Positions 1 through 8,801 of a DNA stretch of 64,000 nucleotides are shown here, piece by piece. Under the pieces are notes generated by a model. The model was given only the letters and a program-made list of their open reading frames with translations, searched no databases and was not told the origin of the DNA. The first letter of the stretch is position 1; every line of letters starts with the position of its first letter. This stretch comes from Pseudolysinimonas yzui. Lineage in GTDB: Bacteria; Actinomycetota; Actinomycetes; Actinomycetales; Microbacteriaceae. The stretch lies in contig NZ_BNAI01000003.1 in the NCBI RefSeq assembly GCF_014653215.1, forward strand, positions 1-64,000, written 5' to 3'. A program made the translations under genes and the position numbers.

Positions 1-113
1 ACGCCGACCGCAACACAGCCCTCGGCCCCTGGCTCGATCACTACAACTACGCTCGAGCCCACACCGCCTGCGGAGGCCAACCCCCCATCAGCCGCGTGTC
101 ACCAACGCTCTGA
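1..113 (+). CDS. 3' end of an IS481-type transposase, cut by the window edge
   Basis: The frame entering at base 3 reads WLDHYNYARAHT, then GGQPPISRV, and stops at TGA 111-113. This H-Y-N-x-x-R-x-H-T...GG-x-PPISR ending is typical of the C-terminus of IS481-family DDE transposases, just beyond the rve catalytic core, which lies outside the window. The family's usual RPHTALGG is altered here to ARAHTACGG, which may be drift in an old copy. ATACATCTAG at 118-127 could be the right end of the element, since IS481 ends are TGT...ACA, but the other end is not visible. Whether the full gene is intact cannot be judged. Confidence 0.7.
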   Translation, partial: ADRNTALGPWLDHYNYARAHTACGGQPPISRVSPTL

Positions 114-220
114 CCGAATACATCTAGGGCGGCCCGCTCCCCGGTATTGAGGCCAGCTCACCGCGAGCCCTATGCTGTGACCCGTCCGGGGGCAGCGCCC
201 GGCTCGAGGCGAGGATCAGC

Positions 221-865
221 ATGACCGACGACACTCCCACGCAGCGACTCCCCGAGACGACGGACGCCGCCGGCGAGTTGGTCGAGGAACGCCAGAAGTC
301 GAAGGCGCTGCTGTTCACCCTCATCGGGGTCGGCGCGGCGCTGTTGATCGCGATCATCGTCCTGCTGATCATCCTGTTCGGCGGCGGCAAGACGAGCCCC
401 GACAGCAGCCCGACTCCGTCGGACACCCCCACGGTGAGCCCGACGCCGAGCGACTCCCCCACCCCGACGCCCACCCCCACCCCGACGCCGACCCCCACCG
501 CGGACTCCGCTCCCCCGCCTCCGCCGCCGCCGGACACCTCGCCCGGCTTCGCCTCGTTCAGCCAGGGGCAGACCGTGTTCTGCAACAGCACGAACCCTCC
601 CGGATACACGACCCCCGGCATCTCGTTCAACTACACGGCGAAGAACGCGTCGTCGGTGTGGTTCCTGTTCGGCGAGGGCGATGCCGCCGATGCGCAGGCA
701 TTCCCGATGCCGATCAGCGGCAACCAGAACGACGTGTACGGCGGTTCCACCGTCGAGTACCCGTGCGGTGCGGCCACGGCCAAGTTCACCCTGACGGTCG
801 TCGGCACCAACGGACAGCACGTCAGCAAGACCTTCACCGTCACGAACACCGGCGACAAATTCTGA
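221..865 (+). CDS. Single-span membrane protein with Pro/Thr linker and Cys-paired extracellular domain
   Basis: A short cytoplasmic N-terminus (residues 1-28) is followed by one strongly hydrophobic segment (about 29-53). A low-complexity linker of PTP/PSD repeats (about 56-108) then leads to a globular domain with Cys121 and Cys182, likely a disulfide. The topology suggests a domain held outside the membrane on an extended stalk. The start at 221 has GAGG about 9 bases upstream. The C-terminal domain matches that of the next gene (883-1473): shared pattern F..F...V.C, I.F..TA.NA, FP, YPC/FPC, VG.NG.HVS, so the two are tandem paralogues. The fold looks like an immunoglobulin-type beta sandwich (inference). 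No enzyme motif is seen and the function is unknown. Confidence 0.8.
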   Translation: MTDDTPTQRLPETTDAAGELVEERQKSKALLFTLIGVGAALLIAIIVLLIILFGGGKTSPDSSPTPSDTPTVSPTPSDSPTPTPTPTPTPTPTADSAPPPPPPPDTSPGFASFSQGQTVFCNSTNPPGYTTPGISFNYTAKNASSVWFLFGEGDAADAQAFPMPISGNQNDVYGGSTVEYPCGAATAKFTLTVVGTNGQHVSKTFTVTNTGDKF

Positions 866-882
866 GCGACTGAGGAGCCCGC

Positions 883-1473
883 ATGACCACCGTGCCCCTG
901 CCGACGTCCGACCCCGGCGCGCCGCCTCCCGCGGCGGGGGGCCAGAACCGCATCATCCTCATCCTCGGGATCGTCGCGGCGGTGCTGCTGCTCACGGTGG
1001 TGGCGATCGTGTTCCTGCTCATCGGGCGCGGCACCGCCGGGCCGGGTGCGGGTGAGACCCCGACCCCGACCCTGACGGCGAGCGAGTCGCCGTCGCCGAG
1101 CCCGACGACGTCCGAGGAACCCGACGAGACCCAGGCGCCGGTCGACAACTCGACGCGCTTCACCAACTTCACCGCCGATCTCACCGTCGAGTGCGACCCG
1201 ACGGGCGAGCAGGACAAGCCCGAGATCACGTTCTCGTGGACCGCCGCGAACGCCGTCGAAGCCTGGTACACCCCGAGCGACGAAGACGCGAAGAACGACA
1301 ACTACATGCAGTTCCCGAACGCGAACGCGGGCAGCAACAACGACCTGACCGACGAGCATCTGTTCCCGTGCAACCACGACCAGTACCTCGACGTCACGAT
1401 CACCCTCGTCGGCCCGAATGGCGAGCACGTCAGCCACCACGTCGTCTACGAAGACGTCAACTGGCAGGGCTGA
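883..1473 (+). CDS. Single-span membrane protein, paralogue of the upstream gene
   Basis: The transmembrane segment is at residues 24-47, followed by an acidic Ser/Thr/Pro stalk (about 50-88) and a C-terminal domain with Cys104 and Cys163 at positions matching the two cysteines of the upstream paralogue. A strong Shine-Dalgarno GAGGAG precedes the ATG at 883. Only 17 bases separate it from the preceding stop, so the pair is probably one operon. The cytoplasmic N-terminus is Pro-rich and has no recognisable domain. A cell-surface binding or structural role is inferred from topology only. Confidence 0.8.
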   Translation: MTTVPLPTSDPGAPPPAAGGQNRIILILGIVAAVLLLTVVAIVFLLIGRGTAGPGAGETPTPTLTASESPSPSPTTSEEPDETQAPVDNSTRFTNFTADLTVECDPTGEQDKPEITFSWTAANAVEAWYTPSDEDAKNDNYMQFPNANAGSNNDLTDEHLFPCNHDQYLDVTITLVGPNGEHVSHHVVYEDVNWQG

Positions 1474-1504
1474 GCACGCCTCGCCGGTGAGCACGGCCGG
1501 CGGT

Positions 1505-1510
1505 TAGGGT
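1505..1510 (+). promoter_or_regulatory. -10 box for leaderless transcription of the 1517 gene
   Basis: TAGGGT lies exactly 6 bases before ATG 1517, the spacing expected if transcription starts at the A of the start codon. The same TANNNT-N6-start arrangement recurs across the window. Confidence 0.5.
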
Positions 1511-1516
1511 CGAGGG

Positions 1517-2560
1517 ATGCGGCGCCCGCTTCTCATCGGCCTGATCGCCGGCGCGCTGGTGTTCGTCGCCCTCGTCGTCGTCGGAGTGCTCGTCACCCTC
1601 TCGCTCATCGACCGGCAGAATGCCGACGCCGACCACCGGTCCGCCACCACGCACCTGACGAATGCCGTCGAGACCTCCGAAGCCGCCGTCGCGGAGGCCG
1701 ACCAGGTGCTCTCGCTCGCGACCGACCCGCTGCTGGCCGGCGATGCGCTCACCGCGGTGGCGACCGAACGGGATGCCGCAACGGGGTCGCTCGCCGAGGC
1801 GCAGAGCCTCCTCGGCACCGATCCCGAGCCGCTGGACACAGAGCAGCTCCGCGACCTCACGGCCGACCTCCGAGCGGCGGCCCGCGAGGTGGGCGACGAC
1901 GTCGACCCGGTGGTCGCCGCACTCGACGAGCTGGTCACCGTCACCCAGGCCGCCGCACCCGCCGTCGAGGCGGCGAACTTCGATGCCGAGAACGCCCCGC
2001 ACATCGCCTTCCGCACCGCTGTCGCCGATCTCGGCAGCGTCCCGGACGACGCGGTCGCCGAGTACCTCGTCAGCTACCTCGATGCCGCCCACGCGTTGGA
2101 GGCCTCACACGCCGAAGAGATCGCCGAGAAGGCCGGGCCGCTGCTCGACCGCCGACTTGTGGTGCAGGCCTTCGCGCGCTCGCTGGCCGGCGGTGTGCTG
2201 CTCGATTTCGACTGGGCGATGACGGTCAACGGATACGGCACCGGGGGCAGCTACGGCGGCACCAGCTACTGGTCCTCAGCCGACGGCGGCTCTGCCACCA
2301 TCACGCTGTCCGACAGCGTGGCCACGATGTGGCCCGCGGCCGGGGTGCAGTCGCTCGTCGCGCACGAGGTCGGCCACGCCGTCTTGGCCCGCACGGACTG
2401 CAACGCGCTGTTCTTCGACTCGGAGTACGCCGCGGGCGGCGAAGAACCGTGGGCGACCGCGTGGGCGATCGGGTTGGGCTATACCGCCGAGGGCAACGGC
2501 GAGTCGATCTACGGCCGCCCGGCCGACGGGCTCATCCAGCTCACCACTCAGTGCCGGTGA
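1517..2560 (+). CDS. Membrane-anchored protein with HExxH metallopeptidase-like motif
   Basis: An N-terminal transmembrane anchor (residues 5-30) precedes a helical Ala/Glu/Asp-rich region (about 40-215) likely to form an extended or coiled-coil stalk, and then a C-terminal domain of about 130 residues. That domain contains HEVGH at 283-287, a zinc-peptidase motif, with Glu309/Glu310 about 22 residues later as candidate third ligands. Two cysteines (295 and 346) could form a disulfide. The C-terminal region resembles domains that detect or cleave surface proteins, but I do not recognise a named family. The start is leaderless-type. It sits between two anchored Ig-like proteins and another anchored protein on the same strand, so a joint cell-surface role is plausible. 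Confidence 0.75.
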   Translation: MRRPLLIGLIAGALVFVALVVVGVLVTLSLIDRQNADADHRSATTHLTNAVETSEAAVAEADQVLSLATDPLLAGDALTAVATERDAATGSLAEAQSLLGTDPEPLDTEQLRDLTADLRAAAREVGDDVDPVVAALDELVTVTQAAAPAVEAANFDAENAPHIAFRTAVADLGSVPDDAVAEYLVSYLDAAHALEASHAEEIAEKAGPLLDRRLVVQAFARSLAGGVLLDFDWAMTVNGYGTGGSYGGTSYWSSADGGSATITLSDSVATMWPAAGVQSLVAHEVGHAVLARTDCNALFFDSEYAAGGEEPWATAWAIGLGYTAEGNGESIYGRPADGLIQLTTQCR

Positions 2561-2612
2561 GTCCCTCGTCCGGGGGGTCGACTGAGGGGTCTGTAGCGAG
2601 GATGATGTGGGC

Positions 2613-3032
2613 ATGCGTTTCCCCCGCGCATCCGCCGTGATCGTCGCACTGTCGACGTTCGTCGCCGTGGCGACGGTCGCCGCTTTGGTGAGCCAGCTGT
2701 CGCCGGTCGACCGTGCGGGTGCGGTGCTGCCGGAAGGCGCCATCACGACCACCTCGCAACCGGGCGATCCGCTCGACGAGCCCGAGACTCCTGCCGCCGA
2801 CGCTGCTGGTGAGTCCGCCGACTCGGGAGCCGACAGCTCGAGCGGTGGCGACCAGGGTGGAACGGCCGTGGGGCCGACCGTCGTCGCGCCCGCACCCGCC
2901 GAGCCGGTCACCTCCGGCCCCGACCCCGAACCTGAGCCCGAACCGGCCGCCCCGGGCAACAGCGGCGAGGCGCCAGGGCTGTCGGGATCGCCCGGCAACA
3001 GCGGCAGTGCGCCCGGCCAGGGGAAGCCGTAG
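2613..3032 (+). CDS. Small anchored or secreted disordered protein with PGNSG repeats
   Basis: The product of about 139 residues has an N-terminal hydrophobic segment (signal or anchor, about residues 5-27). The rest is low-complexity, rich in Asp/Glu, Pro, Ala, Gly and Ser, and ends in repeated PGNSG and PG-x-SG units. GAGG at 2598-2601 can serve either GTG 2607 or ATG 2613; I chose ATG 2613, which begins directly with MRFPR before the hydrophobic core. No catalytic motif is visible and function is unknown. It converges on the two-component system that follows on the opposite strand, with 7 bases between stops. Confidence 0.65.
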   Translation: MRFPRASAVIVALSTFVAVATVAALVSQLSPVDRAGAVLPEGAITTTSQPGDPLDEPETPAADAAGESADSGADSSSGGDQGGTAVGPTVVAPAPAEPVTSGPDPEPEPEPAAPGNSGEAPGLSGSPGNSGSAPGQGKP

Positions 3033-3039
3033 CTTCGGC

Positions 3040-3696
3040 TCAGACCAGCCGGTAACCCGCCCCCCGCACCGTCTCGATGCGTTCGGCCCCGAGTTTCGTG
3101 CGCAGGTATCGAATGTAGACATCGACGACGTTCGACCCCGGGTCGAAGTCATAACCCCACACGCGACTCAGCAGTTGCTCGCGGCTGAGGACCTGGCCGG
3201 CGTGCCGCATCAGCTCCTCGGCGAGCGCGAACTCCCGGGCCGACAGCTCGATGTCGTGATCGCCGATGGTCGCCCGTCGTTCGAGCAGATCGAGCACGAG
3301 GCCGTCATGCTCGAGCCGGGTCGGCACCGCCCGGTCCCGATCCCGCAACCGCGCCCGGATGCGGGCGAGCAGCTCGTCGAAGGTGAACGGCTTCGGCACG
3401 TAGTCATCCGCACCACCGTCGAGTCCGGCTACGAGATCGCGGGCCGAGTCGCGCGCTGTCAGGGCGATCACCGTCACCATCGAGCCCTCGGCGCGCAGGC
3501 GAGCGAGCACCTCGAGACCGCTGATGTCGGGCAGTCCGATGTCGAGCAGCACCAGGTCGATTCCGCCGGCGCGCAGTAGCGCGAGCGCTTCGAGACCGGA
3601 ACCGGTCGAACTGGTCGCGTAGCCGGCGGCGGTCAAGCCCCGGCGCACGAACGAGATGATCCGCTCCTCGTCGTCGACGATCAGGATGTGGGTCAT
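3040..3696 (-). CDS. OmpR/PhoB-family response regulator
   Basis: The 218-residue product has a receiver domain (about 1-115) with acidic pocket Asp8/Asp9, phospho-acceptor Asp52 (LLDIGLPD), Thr80 and Lys102, followed by a winged-helix DNA-binding domain (about 125-218) ending in the typical RTVRGAGYRLV-type motif (here ETVRGAGYRLV). It is a transcriptional regulator phosphorylated by the kinase encoded just upstream. Its ATG overlaps the kinase stop in ATGA, indicating translational coupling. The target regulon cannot be read from the sequence. Confidence 0.93.
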   Translation of the reverse strand: MTHILIVDDEERIISFVRRGLTAAGYATSSTGSGLEALALLRAGGIDLVLLDIGLPDISGLEVLARLRAEGSMVTVIALTARDSARDLVAGLDGGADDYVPKPFTFDELLARIRARLRDRDRAVPTRLEHDGLVLDLLERRATIGDHDIELSAREFALAEELMRHAGQVLSREQLLSRVWGYDFDPGSNVVDVYIRYLRTKLGAERIETVRGAGYRLV

Positions 3697-5102
3697 TCCG
3701 CATCTCCCTTCGGAACGTTGATGACGAATCGGGACCCGTCGCCGGGTGACTCCACGCGCGCCGACCCGCCGTGCGCCCGGGCGATCCCGTCGACGATCGC
3801 CAGGCCGAGACCCGAGCCGTGCGCCGAGCCCTCGGTCGAGCGCACGAATCGTTCGAAGATCCGCGTCTCCTGCCCCGCAGCGATCCCGGGGCCGTAGTCG
3901 CGAACCCACAGGTCGAAGCCGCCCTCGACATCCCGGCTGCCCACCTCGATCGGGGTGCCGGGCGGGGCGTACTTCGCGGCGTTGTCGGCGAGTTGCAGCC
4001 AGGCCTGCGTGATGAGCGCCCGATCCACCGTGACCGTGCCTTCCGCGATCTCGGTCGCGAGCCACGGGTGACCGGGGATCGCGCTCGCCAGGTCGGCGAC
4101 GTCCCGAGTGAGGCGGCCGACGTCGATCTCGCGAAGCTCGGGAACGGTCGCACGCACCTCGGCCAGGGTCGCGAGCCCGTCGACGAGCCCGGCCATGCGG
4201 TCCAGTTCTTCGATCGCGAGTTCGGCGGTGCGCCGCACGTCCCCGGGATCCGCGGGGTCGACAAGTTCGAGGTGGCCCCTGATGATCGTGAGCGGGGTGC
4301 GCAGCTCGTGCCGCACGTCGTCGAGCAGTTCGCGCTGATTGCGCAGAGCCGCGTCGAGCCGGTCGAGCATGTCGTTGACCGTCTCGGTGAGGCGCGACAT
4401 GTCGTCGTTGCCTTCGACCGGGATGCGCTCCCGCAGGTCGCTCGCGGTGATCCGTTCGGCCGTGCGCCGCAGCCGACGCAGCGGCCGCAGCAGACGTCCC
4501 GCGACGAGCCACCCCGCGAGGGCGACCGCGACGAGCGTCGCGACCCCGACCACCGCGAAGATCGTGAAGGCGCGGTTCGTCGGCTCCAGTTCGCGGGCGA
4601 CGTCGACGGCGACGAGATAGACGCCGGTGTCGGGTGCCCCGTCGATGAGCACCGCCACGCCGACGTAGCGGATCTCGACGCCGTCGAGAAGCGCCGTGCC
4701 GATGCGGGCGGAACCGTCGGAGACCTCGCTCACGACCCGCTCGACCAGGCCGGAGTCTTCGAGCGAGAACGCCACGGCGGTGCCGGGCACGAGCGCCGGA
4801 TGACCGTCGACGATTCCGACGACGGAACCGTTCTGCGGGGCGGGCACGAGAGCGAGGATGCGGGCGAGGGCGTCGTGCGCGGTCAGCACCTCGCCGGCCT
4901 CCGCTTCGACGACGCCGCGAGCGGCATCGACCTGGCGCAGCAGCTCGGCGTCGATGTCGCGCTGGACCTGGTCGCGTTGCACGAGATAACTCACGCTCCC
5001 GGTCACCCCCAGCCCGACTAGTACGACCAGGAGGATGGCGGCAAGAATTCTGGCCCGCACGCTCCAGCGCGGTAGCCCCCATCGGCGACCGGCCCCGACC
5101 AT
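3693..5102 (-). CDS. Membrane sensor histidine kinase (HAMP, HisKA, HATPase)
   Basis: The 469-residue product has a first transmembrane helix (about 18-42), an extracytoplasmic sensor of about 130 residues, a second helix (about 178-200), a HAMP linker, the H-box VRHELRTPL, the N-box LADNAAKYA and glycine boxes DYGPGI and GSGLGLAI. It autophosphorylates on the H-box His and passes phosphate to the response regulator it overlaps by four bases. I chose ATG 5102 because the upstream in-frame ATG at 5177 would add a basic tail with no homology features. The signal sensed is unknown. It diverges from valS, with about 165 bases between the starts. Confidence 0.92.
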   Translation of the reverse strand: MVGAGRRWGLPRWSVRARILAAILLVVLVGLGVTGSVSYLVQRDQVQRDIDAELLRQVDAARGVVEAEAGEVLTAHDALARILALVPAPQNGSVVGIVDGHPALVPGTAVAFSLEDSGLVERVVSEVSDGSARIGTALLDGVEIRYVGVAVLIDGAPDTGVYLVAVDVARELEPTNRAFTIFAVVGVATLVAVALAGWLVAGRLLRPLRRLRRTAERITASDLRERIPVEGNDDMSRLTETVNDMLDRLDAALRNQRELLDDVRHELRTPLTIIRGHLELVDPADPGDVRRTAELAIEELDRMAGLVDGLATLAEVRATVPELREIDVGRLTRDVADLASAIPGHPWLATEIAEGTVTVDRALITQAWLQLADNAAKYAPPGTPIEVGSRDVEGGFDLWVRDYGPGIAAGQETRIFERFVRSTEGSAHGSGLGLAIVDGIARAHGGSARVESPGDGSRFVINVPKGDAE

Positions 5103-5267
5103 GTGCCCAGTATGACGCCGCGACGGCGAGCCCGGGCGGAAGGCGCCAACACGGATGAGAGGACTCTCATCCGGCACTCGCCGCTAAACTGCTCGCACAC
5201 AACCAGGCACCTCCCCGGAACCCTCCGAACTGACACGGTGCCGCGCATATCGAACCGGAGCACCATC

Positions 5268-7853
5268 ATGACCTCTGCCCAGCCCGCGCACGGCATCCCC
5301 GAAAAGCCCGCCCTCGAAGGGCTCGAGCCCAAGTGGGCCGCCGAGTGGGAGCAACAGGGCACCTACCGGTTCGATCGCACCGCCGCGCTCGCGGCCGGCA
5401 GCGTCTTCAGCGTCGACACCCCGCCGCCGACGGCGTCCGGCTCGCTGCACATCGGACACGTGTTCTCGTACACCCACATGGACCTCGCGGCCCGGTTCCA
5501 CCGGATGCGCGGCGAGCAGATCTTCTACCCGATGGGCTGGGACGACAACGGTCTGCCCACCGAACGCCGGGTGCAGAACTATTACGGGGTGCGTTGCGAC
5601 CCCACCCTCCCCTACGTCGAGGGCTACCTGCCGCCGCTCGAGGGCGGCGACAACGCGTCCAGCAAGGCCGCCGATCAGGTGCCAGTCTCGCGCCGCAACT
5701 TCATCGAGCTGTGCGAGCGGCTGACGATCGAAGACGAGAAGCAGTTCGAGGACCTCTGGCGCGCAATGGGGCTCAGCGTCGACTGGTCGCTCACCTACCG
5801 CACCATCGGCGCGGAGGCACAGACGGTCGCGCAGCGCGCGTTCCTGCGCAACCTCGCCCGGGGCGAGGCCTACCAGGCGGAAGCGCCGACGCTATGGGAT
5901 ATCACCTTCCGCACCGCCGTGGCGCAGGCCGAACTCGAAGACAAGGAGCAGCCCGCCGCCTATCACGCGGTGACGTTCCACCAGGCCGACGGCGGCACGA
6001 TCGAGATCGCCACCACCCGCCCCGAGCTGCTGCCGGCCTGCGTGGCGCTCGTCGCGCATCCCGATGACGAGCGCTATCAGCACCTGTTCGGCACGACGGT
6101 CACCACGCCGCTCTTCGGCGTCGAGGTGCCGATCGTCGCCCACCGCCTCGCCCAGAAGGACAAGGGCACCGGCATCGCGATGATCTGCACCTTCGGCGAC
6201 GTGACCGACGTCGTCTGGTGGCGCGAACTCGACCTGCCCAACCGCACCGTGCTCGGCCGCGACGGCCGGTTCATCGCCGAAGCCCCGGCCGCCGACCTGT
6301 TCACGGATGCCGGCCGCGCCGCCTACGCGGAGCTCGCGGGCAAGACGGTGTTCAGCGCGAAGGCGCGCACCGTCGAGCTGCTACGCGAATCGGGCGACCT
6401 GATCGGCGACCCGAAACCGACGACCCACGCGGTGAAGTTCTACGAGAAGGGCGACAAGCCGCTCGAGATCGTCTCGACCCGCCAGTGGTACATCGCCAAC
6501 GGCGCGCGTGACGAGAAGCTGCGCGACCAGCTGCTCGACGCCGGTCGGCAGATCGACTTCCACCCCGACTTCATGCGGGTGCGCTACGAGAACTGGGTCG
6601 GCGGTCTCACCGGCGACTGGCTCATCTCGCGTCAACGCTTCTTCGGGGTGCCGATTCCCGTCTGGTACCACCTCGACGCCGACGGCGAGCGCGGGGATGT
6701 CATCATCCCCGACGAGCACGCCCTGCCCGTCGACCCGTCGACCGACGTGCCGCCCGGATTCCGCGAGGATCAGCGCGGCGTGCCCGGCGGCTTCGAGGGC
6801 GACCTCGACATCATGGACACCTGGGCGACCTCGTCGCTGACGCCGCAGATCGCCGGCGGCTGGGAGACCGACCCCGAGCTGTTCAACCTGGTGTTCCCGT
6901 ACTCCCTGCGGTCGCAGGGGCAGGACATCATCCGCACCTGGCTGTTCTCGACGGTGCTGCGCGCGCAGCTCGAGCACGGCAGCATCCCGTGGACCAACGC
7001 CGGCATCTCGGGCTTCATCGTCGACCCCGACCGCAAGAAGATGTCGAAGTCGAAAGGCAACGTCGTCACCCCGGGCGCGATCCTCGACGAGCACGGCGCG
7101 GATGCCGTGCGCTACTGGGCAGCATCGAGCCGGCTGGGCACCGACGCGGCGTTCGACCCGCAGAACCCGAAGCAGATGAAGATCGGCCGGCGTCTCGCGA
7201 TCAAGATCCTCAACGCCGCCAAGTTCGTCTACTCCTTCGGCGACCTCGCCGGTCGAGTAGCGCCGGAGGCGCGTGTCGAGACCACCACCGAGATCACTAA
7301 TCCCCTCGACGTCGACATGCTCGCCGAACTCGCCGAGGTCGTGCGCATCGCCACGAAGGCGTACGAAGAGTACGACCACGCCCGCGCCCTCGAGGCGACG
7401 GAGCAGTTCTTCTGGACGTTCTGCGACGACTACCTGGAGCTGGTGAAGGAGCGCGCCTACGCCGGCGACTCATCCTCGGTCGCGGCGCTGCGCCTGGCGA
7501 TCGACATCATGCTGCGGCTGCTCGCCCCCGTGCTGCCGTTCGCGACCGAAGAGGTGTGGTCGTGGACCCACGACGGCTCGGTGCACACCGCGGCCTGGCC
7601 GACCCTCGACGCGGAGGCGCCGCGCGGTCTGCTGCCCGCGGTGAGCGCCGCCCTCATCGGCATCCGCCGCGCGAAGACGGAAGCCCAGGCCTCGCAGAAG
7701 ACCGAGGTGCTCACCGCGACCCTCGCCGGTCCGGCGATCCTCGCCGAAGCCGCGGACGACCTGAAGGCGGTGGGCCGCATCGCCCGGCTCGATCTGGTGG
7801 ACGCCGACGAGATCGAGGTGCGCGCGATCGAGCTGGCCGAGGCTCCCGCATGA
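5268..7853 (+). CDS. valS: Valyl-tRNA synthetase
   Basis: The 861-residue class I aminoacyl-tRNA synthetase charges tRNA-Val with valine. HIGH is at residues 61-64 and KMSKS at 591-595. PMGWDDNGLPTERRV is the ValRS version of the substrate region, followed by a large editing (CP1) insertion and an anticodon-binding helical domain. I chose ATG 5268 (MTSAQPAHG), after a weak GGAG, because the open frame upstream is rich in Arg and unlike the family. Oddity: codons 662-672 are exactly a 33-base copy of a repeat found elsewhere in the window, encoding GRVAPEARVET in the linker before the anticodon domain. The stop overlaps the next gene in ATGA. Confidence 0.97.
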   Translation: MTSAQPAHGIPEKPALEGLEPKWAAEWEQQGTYRFDRTAALAAGSVFSVDTPPPTASGSLHIGHVFSYTHMDLAARFHRMRGEQIFYPMGWDDNGLPTERRVQNYYGVRCDPTLPYVEGYLPPLEGGDNASSKAADQVPVSRRNFIELCERLTIEDEKQFEDLWRAMGLSVDWSLTYRTIGAEAQTVAQRAFLRNLARGEAYQAEAPTLWDITFRTAVAQAELEDKEQPAAYHAVTFHQADGGTIEIATTRPELLPACVALVAHPDDERYQHLFGTTVTTPLFGVEVPIVAHRLAQKDKGTGIAMICTFGDVTDVVWWRELDLPNRTVLGRDGRFIAEAPAADLFTDAGRAAYAELAGKTVFSAKARTVELLRESGDLIGDPKPTTHAVKFYEKGDKPLEIVSTRQWYIANGARDEKLRDQLLDAGRQIDFHPDFMRVRYENWVGGLTGDWLISRQRFFGVPIPVWYHLDADGERGDVIIPDEHALPVDPSTDVPPGFREDQRGVPGGFEGDLDIMDTWATSSLTPQIAGGWETDPELFNLVFPYSLRSQGQDIIRTWLFSTVLRAQLEHGSIPWTNAGISGFIVDPDRKKMSKSKGNVVTPGAILDEHGADAVRYWAASSRLGTDAAFDPQNPKQMKIGRRLAIKILNAAKFVYSFGDLAGRVAPEARVETTTEITNPLDVDMLAELAEVVRIATKAYEEYDHARALEATEQFFWTFCDDYLELVKERAYAGDSSSVAALRLAIDIMLRLLAPVLPFATEEVWSWTHDGSVHTAAWPTLDAEAPRGLLPAVSAALIGIRRAKTEAQASQKTEVLTATLAGPAILAEAADDLKAVGRIARLDLVDADEIEVRAIELAEAPA
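7251..7283 (+). repeat. In-frame copy of the GGTCGAGTAGC palindromic repeat inside valS
   Basis: The 33 bases run from GGTCGAGTAGCGCCGG to GCGTGTCGAGACC and match the copy at 49484-49516 except for one base. The element starts on a codon boundary and is read in the frame where TAG is split (GTA GCG), giving 11 residues and no stop. Confidence 0.8.
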
Positions 7854-8287
7854 CGCTCCTCGTGCGCGACATCGCGCCCGCCGATCACGACGCGTGGCGG
7901 GCGCTCTTCCACGCCTACGGAGTCTTCTACGAGACCGAGCTCTCCGACGAGGTGCTCGACCACGTCTGGTCGGCTCTGCTGGGCGGCGCGCTCCGCGGCT
8001 TCGTCGCCGAGCAGAATGGCCGGGTCGTCGGCATCGCCCACGTGCGCACGCACGTCGCCACCTTCTCGGTCGGCGAGGACTGGTATCTCGAAGACCTGTT
8101 CGTCGACCCCGAGGCGCGCGCCGGCGGCGTCGGCACTGCGATCCTCGAGCATCTGATCAAGATCGCGCGCTACGAGGGCGGCGGCACGCTGCGCTGGGTC
8201 ACCGCCGAGTCGAACGCCACCGCACAGTGGGTCTACGACAAGCTGGCGAAGCGCACCACCTGGGTGACCTACGAGGTCGAGCTGTAA
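7850..8287 (+). CDS. GNAT-family N-acetyltransferase
   Basis: The 145-residue product shows the GNAT fold: N-terminal beta/alpha unit, the central EDLFVDPEARAGGVGTAIL segment (motif A, acetyl-CoA pyrophosphate loop, R-x-x-G-V-G variant) and the late A-x-W-V-Y-D-K-L motif B with Tyr. It transfers an acetyl group from acetyl-CoA to an amine; the substrate is unknown. Its ATG overlaps the valS stop by four bases, so it is co-translated with valS, although no functional link is evident. Confidence 0.9.
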   Translation: MTLLVRDIAPADHDAWRALFHAYGVFYETELSDEVLDHVWSALLGGALRGFVAEQNGRVVGIAHVRTHVATFSVGEDWYLEDLFVDPEARAGGVGTAILEHLIKIARYEGGGTLRWVTAESNATAQWVYDKLAKRTTWVTYEVEL

Positions 8288-8297
8288 CGAGGTCGGG

Positions 8298-8801
8298 ATG
8301 ACGGCACGGATGTACGCGCAGCTCGCGATCGTGACGGCGAGCCTCGTGCTCGCGGGATGCGCACCCGGCGCGGCGCCGGCATCCGGTCCCACTCCTCCCA
8401 TCCCGATCACCCACCCGCACGCGCTGCGGACCTGCCCCGGCGTTCCGACGGAGCACTTCGACGAGGATCCTGCCGAGGTCGTGGCGGTGCACCGGTGCAC
8501 CGCCGACTTCCACGAGGTACAGGGCGTCCTGAACAAGGTGCAGTACGTCGACGACCTCCGCGGCGATCCGGCGGGGTTGCTGGCCGCCTACGCCGCCCCG
8601 GACGAGGTGCGCACGTCGGAGGCATGCGACGGGGACCTGCCGGATCCGCTCATCCTGTGGCTCGACCTCGAGAACGGCGAGACGATCGCGGTCTACGCGC
8701 CGCTCGACGCCTGCGGCAAACCCCAGGCGGATGCCGCCGAGGCATACGCCGCCGCCGACTTCCACCGGGTGCTCGTCGCCCGGGAGGTGGCGGAGGGTTA
8801 G
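8298..8801 (+). CDS. Putative lipoprotein
   Basis: The 167-residue product has a type II signal peptide with lipobox LAGC (Cys at about residue 21), followed by a Pro/Ala-rich spacer. The mature domain has four further cysteines (TCPG, RCTA, ACDG, ACGK) that may pair as disulfides. ATG 8298 is used; ATG 8310 (MYAQ) is an alternative that still leaves a full signal peptide. It may be read with valS and the acetyltransferase, 10 bases upstream. The mature domain is not recognised. Its stop overlaps the stop of the convergent gene. Confidence 0.8.
   Translation: MTARMYAQLAIVTASLVLAGCAPGAAPASGPTPPIPITHPHALRTCPGVPTEHFDEDPAEVVAVHRCTADFHEVQGVLNKVQYVDDLRGDPAGLLAAYAAPDEVRTSEACDGDLPDPLILWLDLENGETIAVYAPLDACGKPQADAAEAYAAADFHRVLVAREVAEG

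Noticed and set aside
424-535. Pro/Thr repeat region as a tandem DNA repeat
   Set aside because: It is protein low complexity with varied codons, not an exact DNA repeat.
3040-5082. Single 680-codon frame spanning kinase and response regulator
   Set aside because: The upstream part is an Arg-rich shadow of the kinase; the regulator has its own ATG overlapping the kinase stop.
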